From Carposina sasakii (Eukaryota; Arthropoda; Insecta; Lepidoptera; Carposinidae), in assembly GCA_014607495.2 (NCBI GenBank), contig CP053166.1:11612455-11676454 (forward strand): DNA of 64,000 bases, written 5' to 3'. Within the stretch, counting starts at the first letter, position 1. Each line of letters opens with the position of its first letter. The position numbers were made by a program, and so were the translations under genes. The notes under the pieces were generated by a model. It saw only the letters and a list, made by a program, of their open reading frames with translations, made no database searches and was not told where the DNA came from. Shown here piece after piece: positions 12,501-27,500 of this stretch.

Positions 12501-15500
12501 GGTTTCTTTGAAAAAAAAAAGTTTGTTAAACGATTTCAATATCTTGGAAACCCGTGGTTTCCCAGAGGTGCTTCCCTAGAAAATAATTATCGCGATGTTA
12601 CAAAGAATACGAGGTATTATATACCGAGATAGATTGATTAAAAACCGTTGTAAAGCGCATTAACGCTGGTGCCAACGATCCTTCTAATTAGCTATTCTTT
12701 ATAACGTTGGATACCAAGCGATATCGAATAGTATAGCAAAACCACTTTTTACATAGAGCGAAACGGTAAACTTATTTGCAGCTGCGAGTTAAACGCATTT
12801 TATTTTTTGAAGTACCTAGCATGAATAGAATAGACATACCTTGGTGATAGGTAGGGACGTATCTAAATATTCTCACTTTGATAGGTTCCCTCTAGTTCTT
12901 ATTCTTTTGCCCCATATCTTTGTATTTTTATGACTAGAGATCTCTGCTGGATGAACGGTGTATTTTTAAACGTGCTAATGAATTAATGTTTTTTTAATAG
13001 ATAACACCAAAGCGACAATTATGTTAAAAAAGAACTGCACCAACTGAAAAAAAAGTGTAAAAAAGTATTTTTCAGGATTTTTTTCTAATAGAATGCAAAG
13101 CAGTTAATATAAATCCGCATTGCTGTAGTGCTGGCGTGTTGAAGGACATTGATTTTTTTTCTCAAATAATAATTACCTATGCTCGTTTTAAAACCGATTA
13201 TAGAACAGTTCCTTGAGTTGGGTTTTTCCAACAAGCTAATCTAATTTAAATTACTAAACTATTGTTTAGTTATCGGTGTTTTTGTTGTAATAGTTTGTGG
13301 TAGATAATGCTTGGTGACAATTTTTAATGGTTAAGAAGTTGTTGGGTATTGAGATAGAATGGCATTTGGATATTAAATATAAGTTTTGCAGTGATTAGTA
13401 ATCATTATGGCTATTATCATGAGAAACAGGAATAAAACCACGCGCTATTGTATAGTTTAAAAGAGTGAAATAGTCGTCGTCATTGGTTAAAACAAAATGC
13501 TAAATCTCTCACAGAGAGAAGATCGCCCTTGTATGTATATTTCCATGTGTTATTAGTAGGTATGTGTGCGCGGTAAAGAATATGAATAATCTCTATAAAT
13601 CAGATAAGGCCTTATATAGCTATTTCAAGTCGGTCTTCTCAAGCCTAACCTACAAAACAATACTTATTTATAAATCGTCGATTGGGCCACCGTTTGGCGG
13701 AAATGGCTGCCAAAGAAGCATTAGCATTACTGCGTCGTTGTTTTACATTATCATCAATGAATTTTAATGCGCAATGAATCTTGCAAAGATAACGTTATCA
13801 ATTAAGACGTAGAAAGAACCAACGAATAAAAATTCACTAAGGAACTTATGAAGAAAGGATGTGTTCTGAGCCGATGTGCTAGCTTGACAATGATCTGGCC
13901 CCGTTATGCTAAGTGTGGCTATAAGACCTCCTTCGTTATTTTGCAGTTCTGGGAACACAGCCTTGTGTAATGTAACTAATGTATGACATATAGTGTAAAG
14001 ACGTAGTCCTTGATATGCGCGTTTAGTTCGCTTTTATCGGCCAAGCGGAGGAAAGATAAGCGGTGACCGATTCCCCGAAGGTGCTTCCTATATACGCTGA
14101 ACATTGTTTACGCGAAGAAATATTTGCTAAGAATAATATTGTGTTTTTTATCGAGCGTGTTTATTTGCGGACATTGTGTGAGGAGTGTGGGAGAATTTTG
14201 TGCTCTTTGTACGAATTTGATTGGGATTAAGTCAAGCTAGAGGAACGTTGAGTAATCAGTCAGCGTTGCCCATAATTTTGCATTACCGATTCTGCAACAT
14301 CGCAGTTATTGCAGTCCACTGCTGGACGTAGGCCTCCCTCAGAGCACGCCACAAGGCTAGATCTCCCGTTTTTGCCATCCAATCTACATCGATCCATCTG
14401 GCCGGAGGGCGCCTAACGCTACGCTTGCCGAGCTTCAACAACAAACATACATACAATTATATACATACGTAAACCATATATTCCCAAAATGGAGTAGTCA
14501 GAACAGCAGGTTCTGAAGGAGATCCTTTAGAAAGAAACAAAAGAAAAGATACGATAGAGATAGCCTTCAAAATGCGAGATTTTCGGCGACTCGACCCGCA
14601 ATTAACTCGACCCGCGGACCGAGTTGCCAGATTTATTTATTTGAAATATTTTTGTTCCGGCGACTCGACCCACTCATAGCTAACAAAAAAACTGTTGTTC
14701 AACCCTAATACTACAGCCAAACGAAAACGTGTTTAATGTAAAAATTACATAAAATAAACTTTTTGATTCAAAGATATATATTTATAAAAATACACTTTGA
14801 AGTTTGACCTTTTTTTTAAATATGTAAAAAAAATCTACCATAAACCGTGCTTATAATAATCAACAAATTTTAAAACTACAATAAGTAATTATCCATGACA
14901 ATATCAGACTTAACAGGCAGAAGAAAAATCATATTAAAAATAATCAACGTATTTACTACAACAATCGCAGTCAAAAATCTCATTTTAATACATAGTTTGA
15001 AACGACAATTTGTTTGCTTGACTGACTATTTTTGGCTTATTAATATGAGTGGGCCGAGTCGCCGGAAGAAAAATATTTAAAATATTAGATCCGGCAACTG
15101 CTCCGCGGGACGAGTTAATTGCGGGCCAAGTCGCCGGAAACCTCAATGCATCCCCATGGAAAATCACTCCATAGATTCACGCGAAGTCGTGGGGAGCACT
15201 CAGTTTTATAACTGATGACGTTTAAATATGCTAGCTAATGTCCTCTGTTGAGATGAATGGTGCGGAATCTTGAGCTGAATGGCGCTTCGTCCTCCATCTT
15301 TGAATGGGTGCCCTGCTGACCTAGATGTTTCACTTGTGAACCGAAGGCAAGCTTCTGAAGTATAATGTTCATACTTTCTTAGTACGTATTACAATTACCA
15401 TGTATGTTATAGGTAACTAGGCTGTTGGTTAGATGGTGGGTTCGGCTATGCCTTATAAAACCCTGAAAAAAAAAGTCATCCACATGGGCATCCTGCTATA

Positions 15501-18500
15501 TGTTGGTATAGCGGATGGAAGCTAAATTACTAAATTACCTATTTAGAATGACAAAGAAACATTTCCCATTGGCTTCGTTATGTAATTTGCCTAACTTTGG
15601 GGATGACGGGCATGATTTCCCATAATGTAGGTAAGTACTTTTTATTTTTGAGAAAAAACCTGTGTTCGCCCAATTCAGATTTCAAAGGTTGCTCGTTATG
15701 CTGTCGCGAAATATTTTACATCAGAAGAGTACACTTTCGGAGCGCAATTTCCAACCAATTAAGTTTTAAAGAGGTCGTCCGATACTGCTGCATCTCGGAT
15801 ATAAATGAAGCCAAAAGCCTTAAACCGCGGCTTCTTTAACAAACTCAACTTCTCAACATATGCAACACTATCTGTTACATACAAACTAGCGCCGACTCGC
15901 CAGGTCTGCATTCGAAATTGACATGTGACGTCACAAGCCCGCGCTAGCCGTGACGTCAGAGGGGTGGTCGGCGTGGGCCAAGGACGTCGCCGTGCCGACG
16001 GGCGCGATACACGGACTAATCGATAGTCGACGTCTCCGACTGTCTGTGCCATTCTCTCGATACTTGTTTCAATTTTACAACAATAGATAATAGAAGAAAT
16101 CTGTTAGAAAGGATTGTTATGTGCCGTTCATTGCGCGCCCACAATCCTTTTTGGTTGTGGGCGAGTAACTTGCCTAAACCAGATTTTTGCGTTGTCTTCC
16201 TTCAACGAAGTGGGTACTAGGTACGTTAATTCTACAGAATTGCTAAAATAAACAATATTCCTTCATTTATATCCAAATAATTCATCATGCTGCCTAACAA
16301 CAAACGTTTCTGTTGATGCATTGCGCTCTGTCCCTTCCCTTTGCAACTTCGATAACTGCTGCAGATGAAACTTTAAATTCGAAAAGTTACAGCGTTGTTG
16401 ACTTTTTGCATTACCCTACTTTCTATAGGTAGCTACGTATTTCGCAGTTTTACATCTGTTCTTTTGTGATGTTATACTTTATTGTGTGGCAATGCCGCAA
16501 GTACTATTGCGATTGCGATGCATCTTCTGAACAATGTAGGCAATAGACCGCAGTATAAACATAAGCAACCGAAAATAGTGCCTCCTCTCCACAGTTCAGC
16601 AATCAGAACATATCCTAATTCCCAACAGACAAATAGCATTCTCTCAACAAATAGGCAATAGCGCTAAAGCTCGTCGAGGAGCAACATAAAATAATATGTG
16701 CAATAACATTCGGAGTGCGGACCTGGCACCGCTCCAGGCTTTGGCGAAAGTACGTAATGCGGCACGCTGATAAACTAGCGTAGAAACGGAAAGCCTTAAT
16801 AGCTTTGTTACGTGCTTACACGAGACACGAGAAGGAACAAAATGTGTCTGCGATCATTGATTTTGTTAAACATAGTCCGGGGTTGGGGTCGATTCTCGCG
16901 ACATAATTCTTTTAGAGCGCTTGTAGAAGTGAACGGATAACGGACCGCCAAAGTTCGACGGTCTGTTTTCCGCTGAATGTACAAACATCCATAGTGCGCC
17001 ATACACCACCGAGAATCCGTCAAACATGGTCCATTGTCCGTTCAAGCAGCCTTAATCGAAACGTTGTTCACAAAAACAAAATGGCGGAGAATTGTAAGAG
17101 TCATTTAAATCAGATAATTTTAGCCCATTTACAAATGAAACACAAATTTCGCAGCGAATTTTATTGAAGATATCGCAGATAGGTAAAACCGTAACGAACC
17201 TTACCCTGTTACGAATAATGAAATTGATAGGTATACTTTTAATTTTCAATAAAGTTAGTTCTTTGTCACACTACAGAAGGAAATAGGATAACTTGATATC
17301 AACAGTTCGGAAATTCGCATAAAACTTAGGTTGTTAAGCTACAGGCGTATTGTCGAGCTAAAGTTATCCCTTTTATCTTTAATGATGAGTTTTCTTCGAA
17401 GTTTCCAGACTGCTCGGATTCTATTAAGCTCCATTTCCATGGCTAAGTTTTGTTTTACCTATCAACTTTGTTATTACAGGCGACAGGATAGGTGTGGTAG
17501 ATTATGCGATAGATATTGAAATATATCCATCTGATAGATGATGAACTGGAACTAATATCTTGGGAATGACTTGGGTTGAGTTGGGCTACTCTATACCCTA
17601 CGATTATTATACATATTTGTAAAACCAACCGAGATTAAACTCATTAATATAAATTCGTCTATAATATTAGGTTTTATAATGCTTTCATAAATTTTGATTT
17701 TAATATCTCGGACTAGATAATATAAATCTCAGACTTAAACATTGGAGGTGACGCTGGGTGAACTTGGACGAGACAGTTCAACGGACGATGTTCTAAGAGG
17801 TCTACATTCACTGAAGGTCTAGACTAGCAGCCTCGCAATATGGATACTTAATCCTATTAACTATTGTGAATCTGGAATTATGTGTATTGGGACGATCGTT
17901 CATTCACTCCGAATCTTTGAGGGATTTGGGTTTAGTGGTTTGAGGTTAATGTCCCTTTAATTTAAATCTTAGGTTAACGAAGTACGAGTATTCATGATTT
18001 ATCTAGATGTCAATTTAAGGATGGACTTAAAATTAAGGCCATTTTTATGCATGTATTTAAGTTCAGGAAAATTAACACTCAAAATTCTAACAGAGATTAG
18101 AATAATAAATGTGTGTGTTATCTCGACCTCTAAGTTTTGCTCCTCACCAGAAAATACTAAGAGAAATTCTGAAATTCCATATTCACGTGTAAGCTCATTA
18201 GATTAATATTTCCGGGAATGAAAGCTGACAACCTCTTTTAATTGGGATTTCGTTCGGAACAGCAATGTTATTAAAAGGTGTACTCCGATCGGTGATAAAG
18301 TTTGTTCCAATAACAAAGTCCCACGGTTTTTCGCTGAACCAAGTTATATAAATGAAAAAGTGTTGTAATTACCAAGAAACTAGCGCTTAGGTTTGAGACT
18401 AGGTTTTCCTGTAATCGGATTGACTGAATGGAAAATAAACGCTTCAACTGTGGATCAATCTATCTGGACAGGAATTCGAGAACTACCCTCCTAATTGAAA

Positions 18501-21500
18501 AATAAGACCTGAAGCGGTTTGTTTTTATGGTAATTAGTCGTTTGAATTCCACTGACTCTCGTTCTTGTTTTGCGAACATTGACATAGTTTGTTTAAATGC
18601 TTTCTTTCCTCTGTAAAGTAGCCAACTGGATTTAAAAAGGCTTTTTGTTTTTAAAGCCTAATGGCTGGATCAGATTACATTTATGTATTATAAAATTATG
18701 TAAATCATCTTTGACAATAAAACCCGCTATATGTTGACCCAAAGAAAAGATTTTACCAAATAGACACTGTATGTAATATTGTCTTCGTATCACATAAGCT
18801 AGTTTTATTACGCCTTGCAATTAATCACGTTCCCCATTTGGCTGAGATTAATCACAAAAAACGTGCACGTTGAAATTTTAATAAGTTTAGAACTGGGCGC
18901 GGTCCGTTGGTAATATTAATTTAGTCTAGTGTAGTTTGCTTCACCGCAGTATGAGCTTCATACAAATTATCTTTGGACTTTTTATTTTTCTCCGGATGTG
19001 TATGAGATTTCATCAGTTATATACTCGTAGTCACGCACAATTCTCAAAGAGGTTGTGCAGAAGTTTGCAAATTACATATGTGTGATCTGCGCGGTGAAAA
19101 CTGAGCCTACTGCCGCTTAGCGACAGATTAAATAAAATAATATAGAAATAAAGAGCTCTTTCTGATGTCCTACCTGATGCTTCAATGTTTACAAGAAAAC
19201 TGTAAACAGTGCGGGCTGTTCGTAAACGGAATCCGATTTCAGATATAAATATCAGAGAAAAATATCATTGTTATTGTATTTTCGATGATAATAAAAACAA
19301 ACAGTGGTTTATCGCACTTGCTATAGAGATTGATTGCGATACCTACTGCCACATATTATTTTTATCGGCATCCTTTGTCTACAGTTGAATGACCGGCACC
19401 GAAAATGTGTGGTAATGATTCATCATCAATGTCAGCCAGTCCACGTTTAATAGTGGACGTATATTATAATAGCTCATACGAGTTCATTTCCGTTTTATAA
19501 TGCACTTTAAGCGCTGCAGTGACAATGCGCATTACTTTTACCTGTGAGTTATTGCTGGATTAGGTACCTAAGCCTTGGGTTAGATTTGGTTAGGTATGAG
19601 GCAGTGTGGCAGTTTCGAGGAGTCCTCAAGTCGAATGGCGCGAGCATGTAGTCCCACGCACCGCAAGATGATAGTCTATACTATAGGTCTCCACTAAACT
19701 ATTATAATATTATACCTGCTATTATTATTAGTACTCTAGGCATTTGAATGTTTACAATTCATCCTGTAAATGGTTTACTTCCGCGATAAAGGCCCGAATA
19801 GGCGGCTGTTTTATTCAGAAAGAGACTTGTGACAATTTAACTGTTTAGCACGTTTCGATCGACGCACTGGAGCGACTAACGGTATACATAAAATAATAAT
19901 ATTGTGTTTAAAAAGCAAGTCCTTTTCAAGTTAGTCGTAAAGCTTCAGCGTCACCTTCCTAACTCTACCACCAAGAATTTTCTCCTACATGTTGTTGGAA
20001 TCTTTTATGTATGCGTATGGGATTTTGGTTTTTATGTATGGTTCGAGTTGACCATGTATAGGTATTTTTTTAAACTTTAGAGACGTTTTCAAGGATGACA
20101 AGATTTGGATACCTATAACAAATTATCCAAATTATTTATTCTGGTTCGAGTTGACCTTATGTTTTAATGCTTCATTACTTATAGGTAGTTTTTTTTTTTT
20201 AAAAGTTGTGCTTTAGATACATAATATTAGACGTTTTAACGGAACTGTTATGTAAGGAACAATGATTACCTACTTTCGTAACCGTTTAAAATACTGTAAA
20301 TGGCGACGATTGATGACGTATTTCATAAAATAACTCATCAGCACGTTAATAATTGTAGTGTACAAATCAGTTATAAATCCGATAGACGGCACCATAGCGT
20401 TAATGAATCATAAGTGTAAAAGTAAACACATCTATTGTCTTTGGATATCTATGACAATACCATGATCATAAAGGAATTACAAAGCAGACATGTGATCGAC
20501 AATGTACACTACGCAGCGCATTATGAACCGTTTACGGTATAACATCGGTTTCGCATTTAACAGTCACTCGGCTAACGTCCTCGACGGCTCCCGCTACTTA
20601 AGGACTGCACTATTTTAGTATGAAAAGAAGTTAGCCACCTCCTTTTTCTTCTTTTGTCATGACCTGGACCGTTAGGCTGAGGCATTTGACCTGCTTCTGT
20701 CTCATTTACTACTGAACGAACAGCTCATTCATGTTTGATACTCGTACGTAGATTGGTTCTATAATAACGTTAATTTGTTTAATAGGCCCTTTCCAGAGAT
20801 GATTATAATGTTCGCTGTATGTATAGTATTGTTATACTTTTCAAAGATGAAATTTTAATTAGAGAAAGCTTTTTCCAAAGGATCCAATATCTCTTGTGTA
20901 TTAAATAGCAGTAAAGTCGAATATAACTAAAGACTGTTGAGTAATATTGAAATGAAAGGTATAACTTTAAAGTGTAAAGTTATTCCTTTTAAAAACCCTT
21001 ATTTTGGCAAGTAATTTGTAAAATGTGAAGTGTCTTCCATATAATCAGGGTATTGTGTGGGACACCATTGTCCGAGTAAACGACGCAATTTGGCGCCTCG
21101 GGGACCACTTCAAATTGGGTAGACGGAGTTTCGAGAAGGTTCTCGGATTTCTTAGACCGTCTCGGAAATTTGGATGGAATGTGGTTTTGGATAGGTTTGA
21201 AGTTAAAACGAATAATAATGAAGACAGAGTACCTGCCTACAATGCTATAGTTTCTTCGGTGGCGGTAGACTCATCCCTTACCACATGGAATACAGATAAT
21301 GAGCATGACTTCTATGTAACTATGTTCAACATACAGTTATCTAATACAAGCTTGTCCATTTTCCTTTTCAAGTTATTTTTAGATCATTATATCCCGACAT
21401 GGCGGGTGTCGGCGCCTGCTTCCGTGGCCATCTTGTGAATCCTTTGTTTGTGCACAATAGGTGAATTGATATGTCTATGAGGTTCCAGATTATGGCTATT

Positions 21501-24500
21501 ATCTCGTCTGCTTTATCTAATTTCATTATATTTATCGGAATTATATTGAGGGCATTTGGGGTTAGGTATATTCTTCGCAAACCAAATACCTTAAGATAGG
21601 GGTACCCAATTTAACCCTATAATCTAGTATGTAGTTCGCATTTCTCATCGATATATCCGTATGGGCCGGCCGCTAAAACAGTTTTACGTCAATAAAACAG
21701 TCAACATGGCTCGGGCCCTAGGGCTAAAGTAACCCAACAATACGGTTGTTATTAGTTTTGTCTTGTTATCATAAGGTTTTGGGCTCGATGCTATAAATAC
21801 GTAGGTAAAAGGTTCATTCAAGCTTTCAAATTCTGTAAATGCATCAAAAGGTTTCACATTTGAGGTAATTTAAGCTGCAGTTTCTTCCCTTTAGGTAAGG
21901 TTCAGGGAACATAAAATTGTACCGGGATAATCGGTAAACGCCTTAATTATTTTCTGATTAGCAATTTTCGCGGGTCAGCGGAGTGCATAAAAGTAGACGC
22001 GATGGTAACGAACGGTACTGGGGGTTGAATGATCGAGAGTTTAAACTAGGTTGTGCAATGTCATTTTTACAAGCTTTTGTTTCACTTTTTTGTGGAGTTG
22101 GGGATTGTTTGTTCGTTCGGATTCGTTCTGGATTAAGTAAGATAAAATACATTAGGTTATTTGGCATATATTATCAAAGTTTTTTTGGTATAGACCTTTC
22201 CTTAGCGACCCTGTTGTAGTTAATAACTGTAGGTATATTGATTGTTCGGTGTTACTCGCATCAGTGAATGTGATATGTTATAAATTTTAAAGGGTAGGGA
22301 ACTTAGAAGACAAACATAAATCGCTATGCGTTAGTGGCAACTCGTTCTTTTTAGTTGGGTTTCCTAAAATGCCGAGTGCTGGAATTCTTAATTATATAGG
22401 ATTTTTGCAATTCATTATTGGTCATACTTATTTTGAACTACGTTTCCTTTCCATATTCATTCGGCTGTAAAAACCACTAATGACTTATTGTCTTTTGACT
22501 ATTTAAAACCCATTATACTACCATCACACCAGATAGAAAGAATTATCCCACCCTTTTATTGTAATTAGGTACGTTTATATTTCGTAATCATTATTGTACC
22601 ATGCTTGCCCCTGAACGTTTACATCTGGCCTCGCTATGCTTGCCTGGGATCTTCCTTATGACCCTGCAGTTTAAGCTAACTCATTTCTGGAACACAGTCG
22701 ATCTCTTTAGAAATTCAACTCTGTGGTCCCAGAGGCCCTGTCCTTTGAGAGCGTGCACCGGGCCGTAACCAAGATGTAAGGCCCCTTTAAGAGAGCTATT
22801 GTGGTAAGGGGTACACATGGTGGATAACATCACCGATGAGTGCACAATATGATACGTAAGGTATATTCTTCAGTAATTTATTATTATTGTCTAATTTTTA
22901 ACATTTTTATTATTACTGTACAAGGGCAAAAGTTTCTAAAGTAAAATACTCGTACCTTCATGTCATCATACTAGCTTTAAAACATCATTTTTCAGCAGCA
23001 GTCTACTTTCCCTTCACAGAGCGTCTAAAACCAATTACCTGCTTGAATTAAACGGCTCTAGCAGGTGCAGGTGAGCAATTATTAATTTTGTTGCTATATA
23101 TATATATGTATATCTAGTGGCCGTCCACGACTTACTTGGGAATTTCGGGAAATCCTCTCTTAGTGGACCTATCTTCACAAAAGGAAACTATTCAAATATC
23201 ACGTTTCTAGCTTCAGTAGTTTTGTATAAGTACTAAAAAAATTTAAAGGTCTTACGATACTTTCCATTTTAATGCGGTGTGGTCCCAAATAGTTCAGATG
23301 ATGCTTAAACTAGTAAATACGATAACTTCAAATCCTGGGAGCTTACTGGCTAACAAGCTTGTAAACTCATAATAAAATTTTACGAAGTACCTATACAATA
23401 TAAACTTGGTTTCCTATTCTTAGTTTATAGTCACATAACTTACCTTGGCTCTCACAATAACTACTGACTCCATCGTAATGCGACTCTTTTGTGTTTTCGA
23501 AAGTTGCTCACCTCCTCTGCGAATTACAATATTCTAATGACAAAGTTAATTGGTCGCGCATTCTATCATAAGTTGGTGACAAGACAGTGTTTATTTATGT
23601 ATGAATGTTAATGAATGAACCTAGCTGAATGTTTTCTAGGACAGAGTTACGTTTCGTCATACAATGGGTTGTATAAACGTCTGTATTAGTCTTATGCAGT
23701 CGTATATGTAGGTTTTTGTTGTTAGTTTCCCGGGGATTTTCTATGCCTTAGATGCATTTCTCTGTTTGCAACTGTTGATCATGCATGACTTACAGGAGTT
23801 GCAGTTACGGGAATGAATGTTGTGGCAATACCGGTAACAGAGGCGTGGTTGTTTAAATATGTGATTACTTAAGTACCTAAATTATTTCACAATACCAAAA
23901 TGTCAGTATTTATAGTGCCTGTCTGATCAGTGAAAATATACGCTACAAGTACGCCACATGAATCTAGGAAAGCAAGACTGAAACATACAACTGATTGCAT
24001 TGGTTCCAACTCCCAAAATACAATCAATTACCGGCACGCGTTTTTGACGTGTCTATATCATTGGTTTATAGTTTGTAAATGCTGTTATTCCGATATTCAA
24101 GCCAGCTGTCCTTCACCTTGTCCCACTGAGGACAATAGGCACGTGTCATCCCGTGTCGTATCGTGCGACGGAAATTGAAGGGAAGCACCCGACTTTTCTA
24201 GGTTATGCTATTGTGCGTGCACCTTTAATGGAGTGAATAGATACATGAGTGTCATTGAGGGAGAAACGTGTTGCTTTAAGTCGTTTCTGGTAGTTTTGAA
24301 GAAAAGTTGTATTGACTGACACATTTGGATGTGTAGTGTTGTGTCTATGTTTTACCAACCGACCGCCCAGGAGGTTGCAGAGCGAACCCCATAATGAGTA
24401 TTTGAACTTTCGAATAGTAACGCAGTAGAGCCTGATACTTTTTAAATTTATGTCCTATTTTAAGTTTCTTCTACATGTTTACTCGGCTAAATATATAAAA

Positions 24501-27500
24501 AATGGTTCATTACACCTATTGAATTAGCCTAGTTGGCGATGGTTACCAAATTATGTACAGCCTACTCAGAAAATAAATATAATATCGATCGCTAAATGTC
24601 GATGTGTTAATAAATAAACCTGCATTTGTGAGTTTGACGAGGGTGCTGCCGGATGCGGTCCACGAAGTGACAGTAGGTACATACCTCGATACGGGAATGT
24701 CTGTGAAGTCCAGGGTCCCCTTTTGATTTTGGGGGCATTATTCCATGCCATGATGTCTCCATGAGTCCATTATTAGGTTTTTTATGGAGTTCTATTTTTA
24801 TACTTTAGGCTTGTAATTTGTAAGTTGTTAAGATAGCTATTGTTAAACTCGCGTGGTAGGTACTCGTGTATCGAATGAAAAAAGTCGTAGGTCTATTTTC
24901 AGAAATAGCAATAATGTAATTTTTTTAAAAACTTGTCTCCACTCTCCACAGAATAACTAAGTAAAGTATGTATTTAGCAATGTTAAACAGAAATGCACGA
25001 AATTGTACGTACATTTCTCCTGTATACCTACTGATAATATACAGGGTGTTGGTGACCGTCAGGCAAATACTGAAATCCTGAATAAGTACCATTGTGTTGA
25101 GTTATACGACGGTGATTATTACTCGCAGGAAATGTATTTTTGATTTGATTATCAGTAATCTTTGCTCTCCGCGCCAATTGTATCGGGCGATCCTGTGACT
25201 AATGGGCTTATTGGTTATTGTGTGACACATTATTTTTTGGATCACTTGTGATTCTCCTTCAGGGTTGATCAGTTATTTAAACTTTTTGAGGTAAACTTTT
25301 TTTTTGTAGATCATCTTTTGGTTAAAATTTTACGTTTAAATCATTATATTAATTAGACCTAATTATACGAAGTAAACTATTTATTTCCTGAGAATATAAA
25401 AAAACCGGAAAATTTTGTAATTTTCCTGCGAAATTTTTCAGTGTTTTCCGCCTCAAAATCATGGTCTGAAGACATGGTATCAATATTTGCCTGGCTGTCG
25501 CACACACCCTGTATTTTATATTTATTTATGTGTGTACGTGCAGTAAATAATAAAAATAAAGAAATAGTCGGACGCCTCATGTGTTTTGATGATAAAATGA
25601 AGGGAAATCAGTTGGAGCGGTGTTCCTAACATCTTATATTAGATTGCAAACACGTAAGGAGATAATGCGATGGCGGGTACGGCCCAAGGCACTGGAATCG
25701 AGATGTTGCCCCTTTTAACGTGGCTCCAGTATCGGTGGGGTAGAACTTAAAATTGATAGAACTTTATGCACAAATCTTTTTTTAAATGTAGGAGACTAGT
25801 TTACAGTGGATCAAGTTTTAGTCAACTAATAAAAAAAATATGGGCCCTTATTAATCAGTAGAAGTAGCAGGCCTTCACTTAAAGGGGTCTGCGTCGTGTC
25901 TGGTACAAGTAAAAGCAATAAAAAGGGAGTTATATTACTGCAACCTATCTGTCATGTGCTCTAGCTTTACGTTGAGCGCACCTGAGCCCCCGCGGCACCA
26001 ATATACAGTCAAATTGTACATTTCACGAGAAATCGATCACGACCATGTAAAGTACAGCCGCGGATTAAAATTGTTATTCATTAGGTTTTAATAAATTCTA
26101 AAAGAGTGCTTTACCGACCAGTAAACGTGTAAAGATGAGAGACTTAAACTTGTATAGATAAAAATAAAATTGTCGCGTTAAGAAGTAATTCATCAAATCT
26201 TACATAGCTTTGAAAAGGCTCTAAACTAAAGTTCTTTTTCTAAAAACTTAGACGATGAGTACAAAATACATCGTAGTAACGCTATTGTCAGGCAAATCTA
26301 TGACATTTGACAAAGCGTCGATAACCCGTCAAAAAGTTCACGTTTGGCTTAGAAATCGAAATATTATGACGAACATTTTCCTTGTCGAATGTACAATTTA
26401 ATATTTAACTGATACACGAGTACACTTCTATTCACACTAGTACACTTCTTCACGATGTAGATTAACAGGCAGTTGTCACTTTCTGTGTTTAAAGCTTTGA
26501 CTATACTCTTTCTACGGTTTAAAGTACTTACATATAATATTTAGGAAACATATTATTATAAAGAAGTAGGCAGGTATCTTTTCCGATGCAATTTTTAGCA
26601 AATTGGTTTTTCTAAATCCCCATTTATTACTCGTCTAACATATGCCCCCGTTAGGCTAAAAATAGCTATGAGATCTCCTTTACGATCATGCACTTCTAGC
26701 TACTTCGGGAACACAGCCGTGTGTATATGTATTGTATGTTACTTGTGTAAAATTAATTTAATTAACTATTTAATTACAATCTCGATGGTTATCGGAATCA
26801 TATCGATGTATCGGAAAGTATTCAATAACTCGCTCGGTTGGGTCCAATTAATTTCGTTGATTAGAACGAGTCGGGGGTAAATCAGTTTGTTTCCGCTGAC
26901 TTTCCACCAGATGTGCTTTTCTAGGTTCGTACGTTACTATGGAGGCATATTGTATCCTCCAACCAAATCCATTGACATCATGGACCAATGAATATAGGTA
27001 CATACATATACTTTCATACTTATACGTCTGTATTCTCAAATTGGGGTAGGTAGTCAGAACTGCATAATCACAAAGGAGATCAGCAGCATCACGCTGGGCA
27101 GGCGGGTTGGTGACCGCAGTTTGTATTTTGGACTATGTTGTCAACACGGGAGGCGCTGCTGCCCACCTCCCGGAAACCCTTAATTTATTGGTACGATACC
27201 CACGGGCAGACATGGGGTGGTACGAATTCTACTCTGCCGGCACCACGCGGCATATCGGGGTCATATGTACAAGAGAAGTTGCTTGATCATCACCTATGAG
27301 AACGCCCCTAAATCCTACTACTGATTCTACTAGAAGCATAAATATGGTTGTTGTGGTTTTTGATAGTTATTAGAACTTATACCCTCAGAATGTAATATAA
27401 TGGTAAACTCACGGAATTTTAAATATTAATGCCTGTAACCAATTCGAGCAGCATTCGTGCGTGACCGACGGCAATAACCTTATCACGTTTACGTAACGTG

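Noticed and set aside
21025..21438. 137-codon open stretch on the plus strand
   Set aside because: It starts at GTG, has no recognisable domain, lies in intronic AT-rich DNA, and lacks splice or promoter support.
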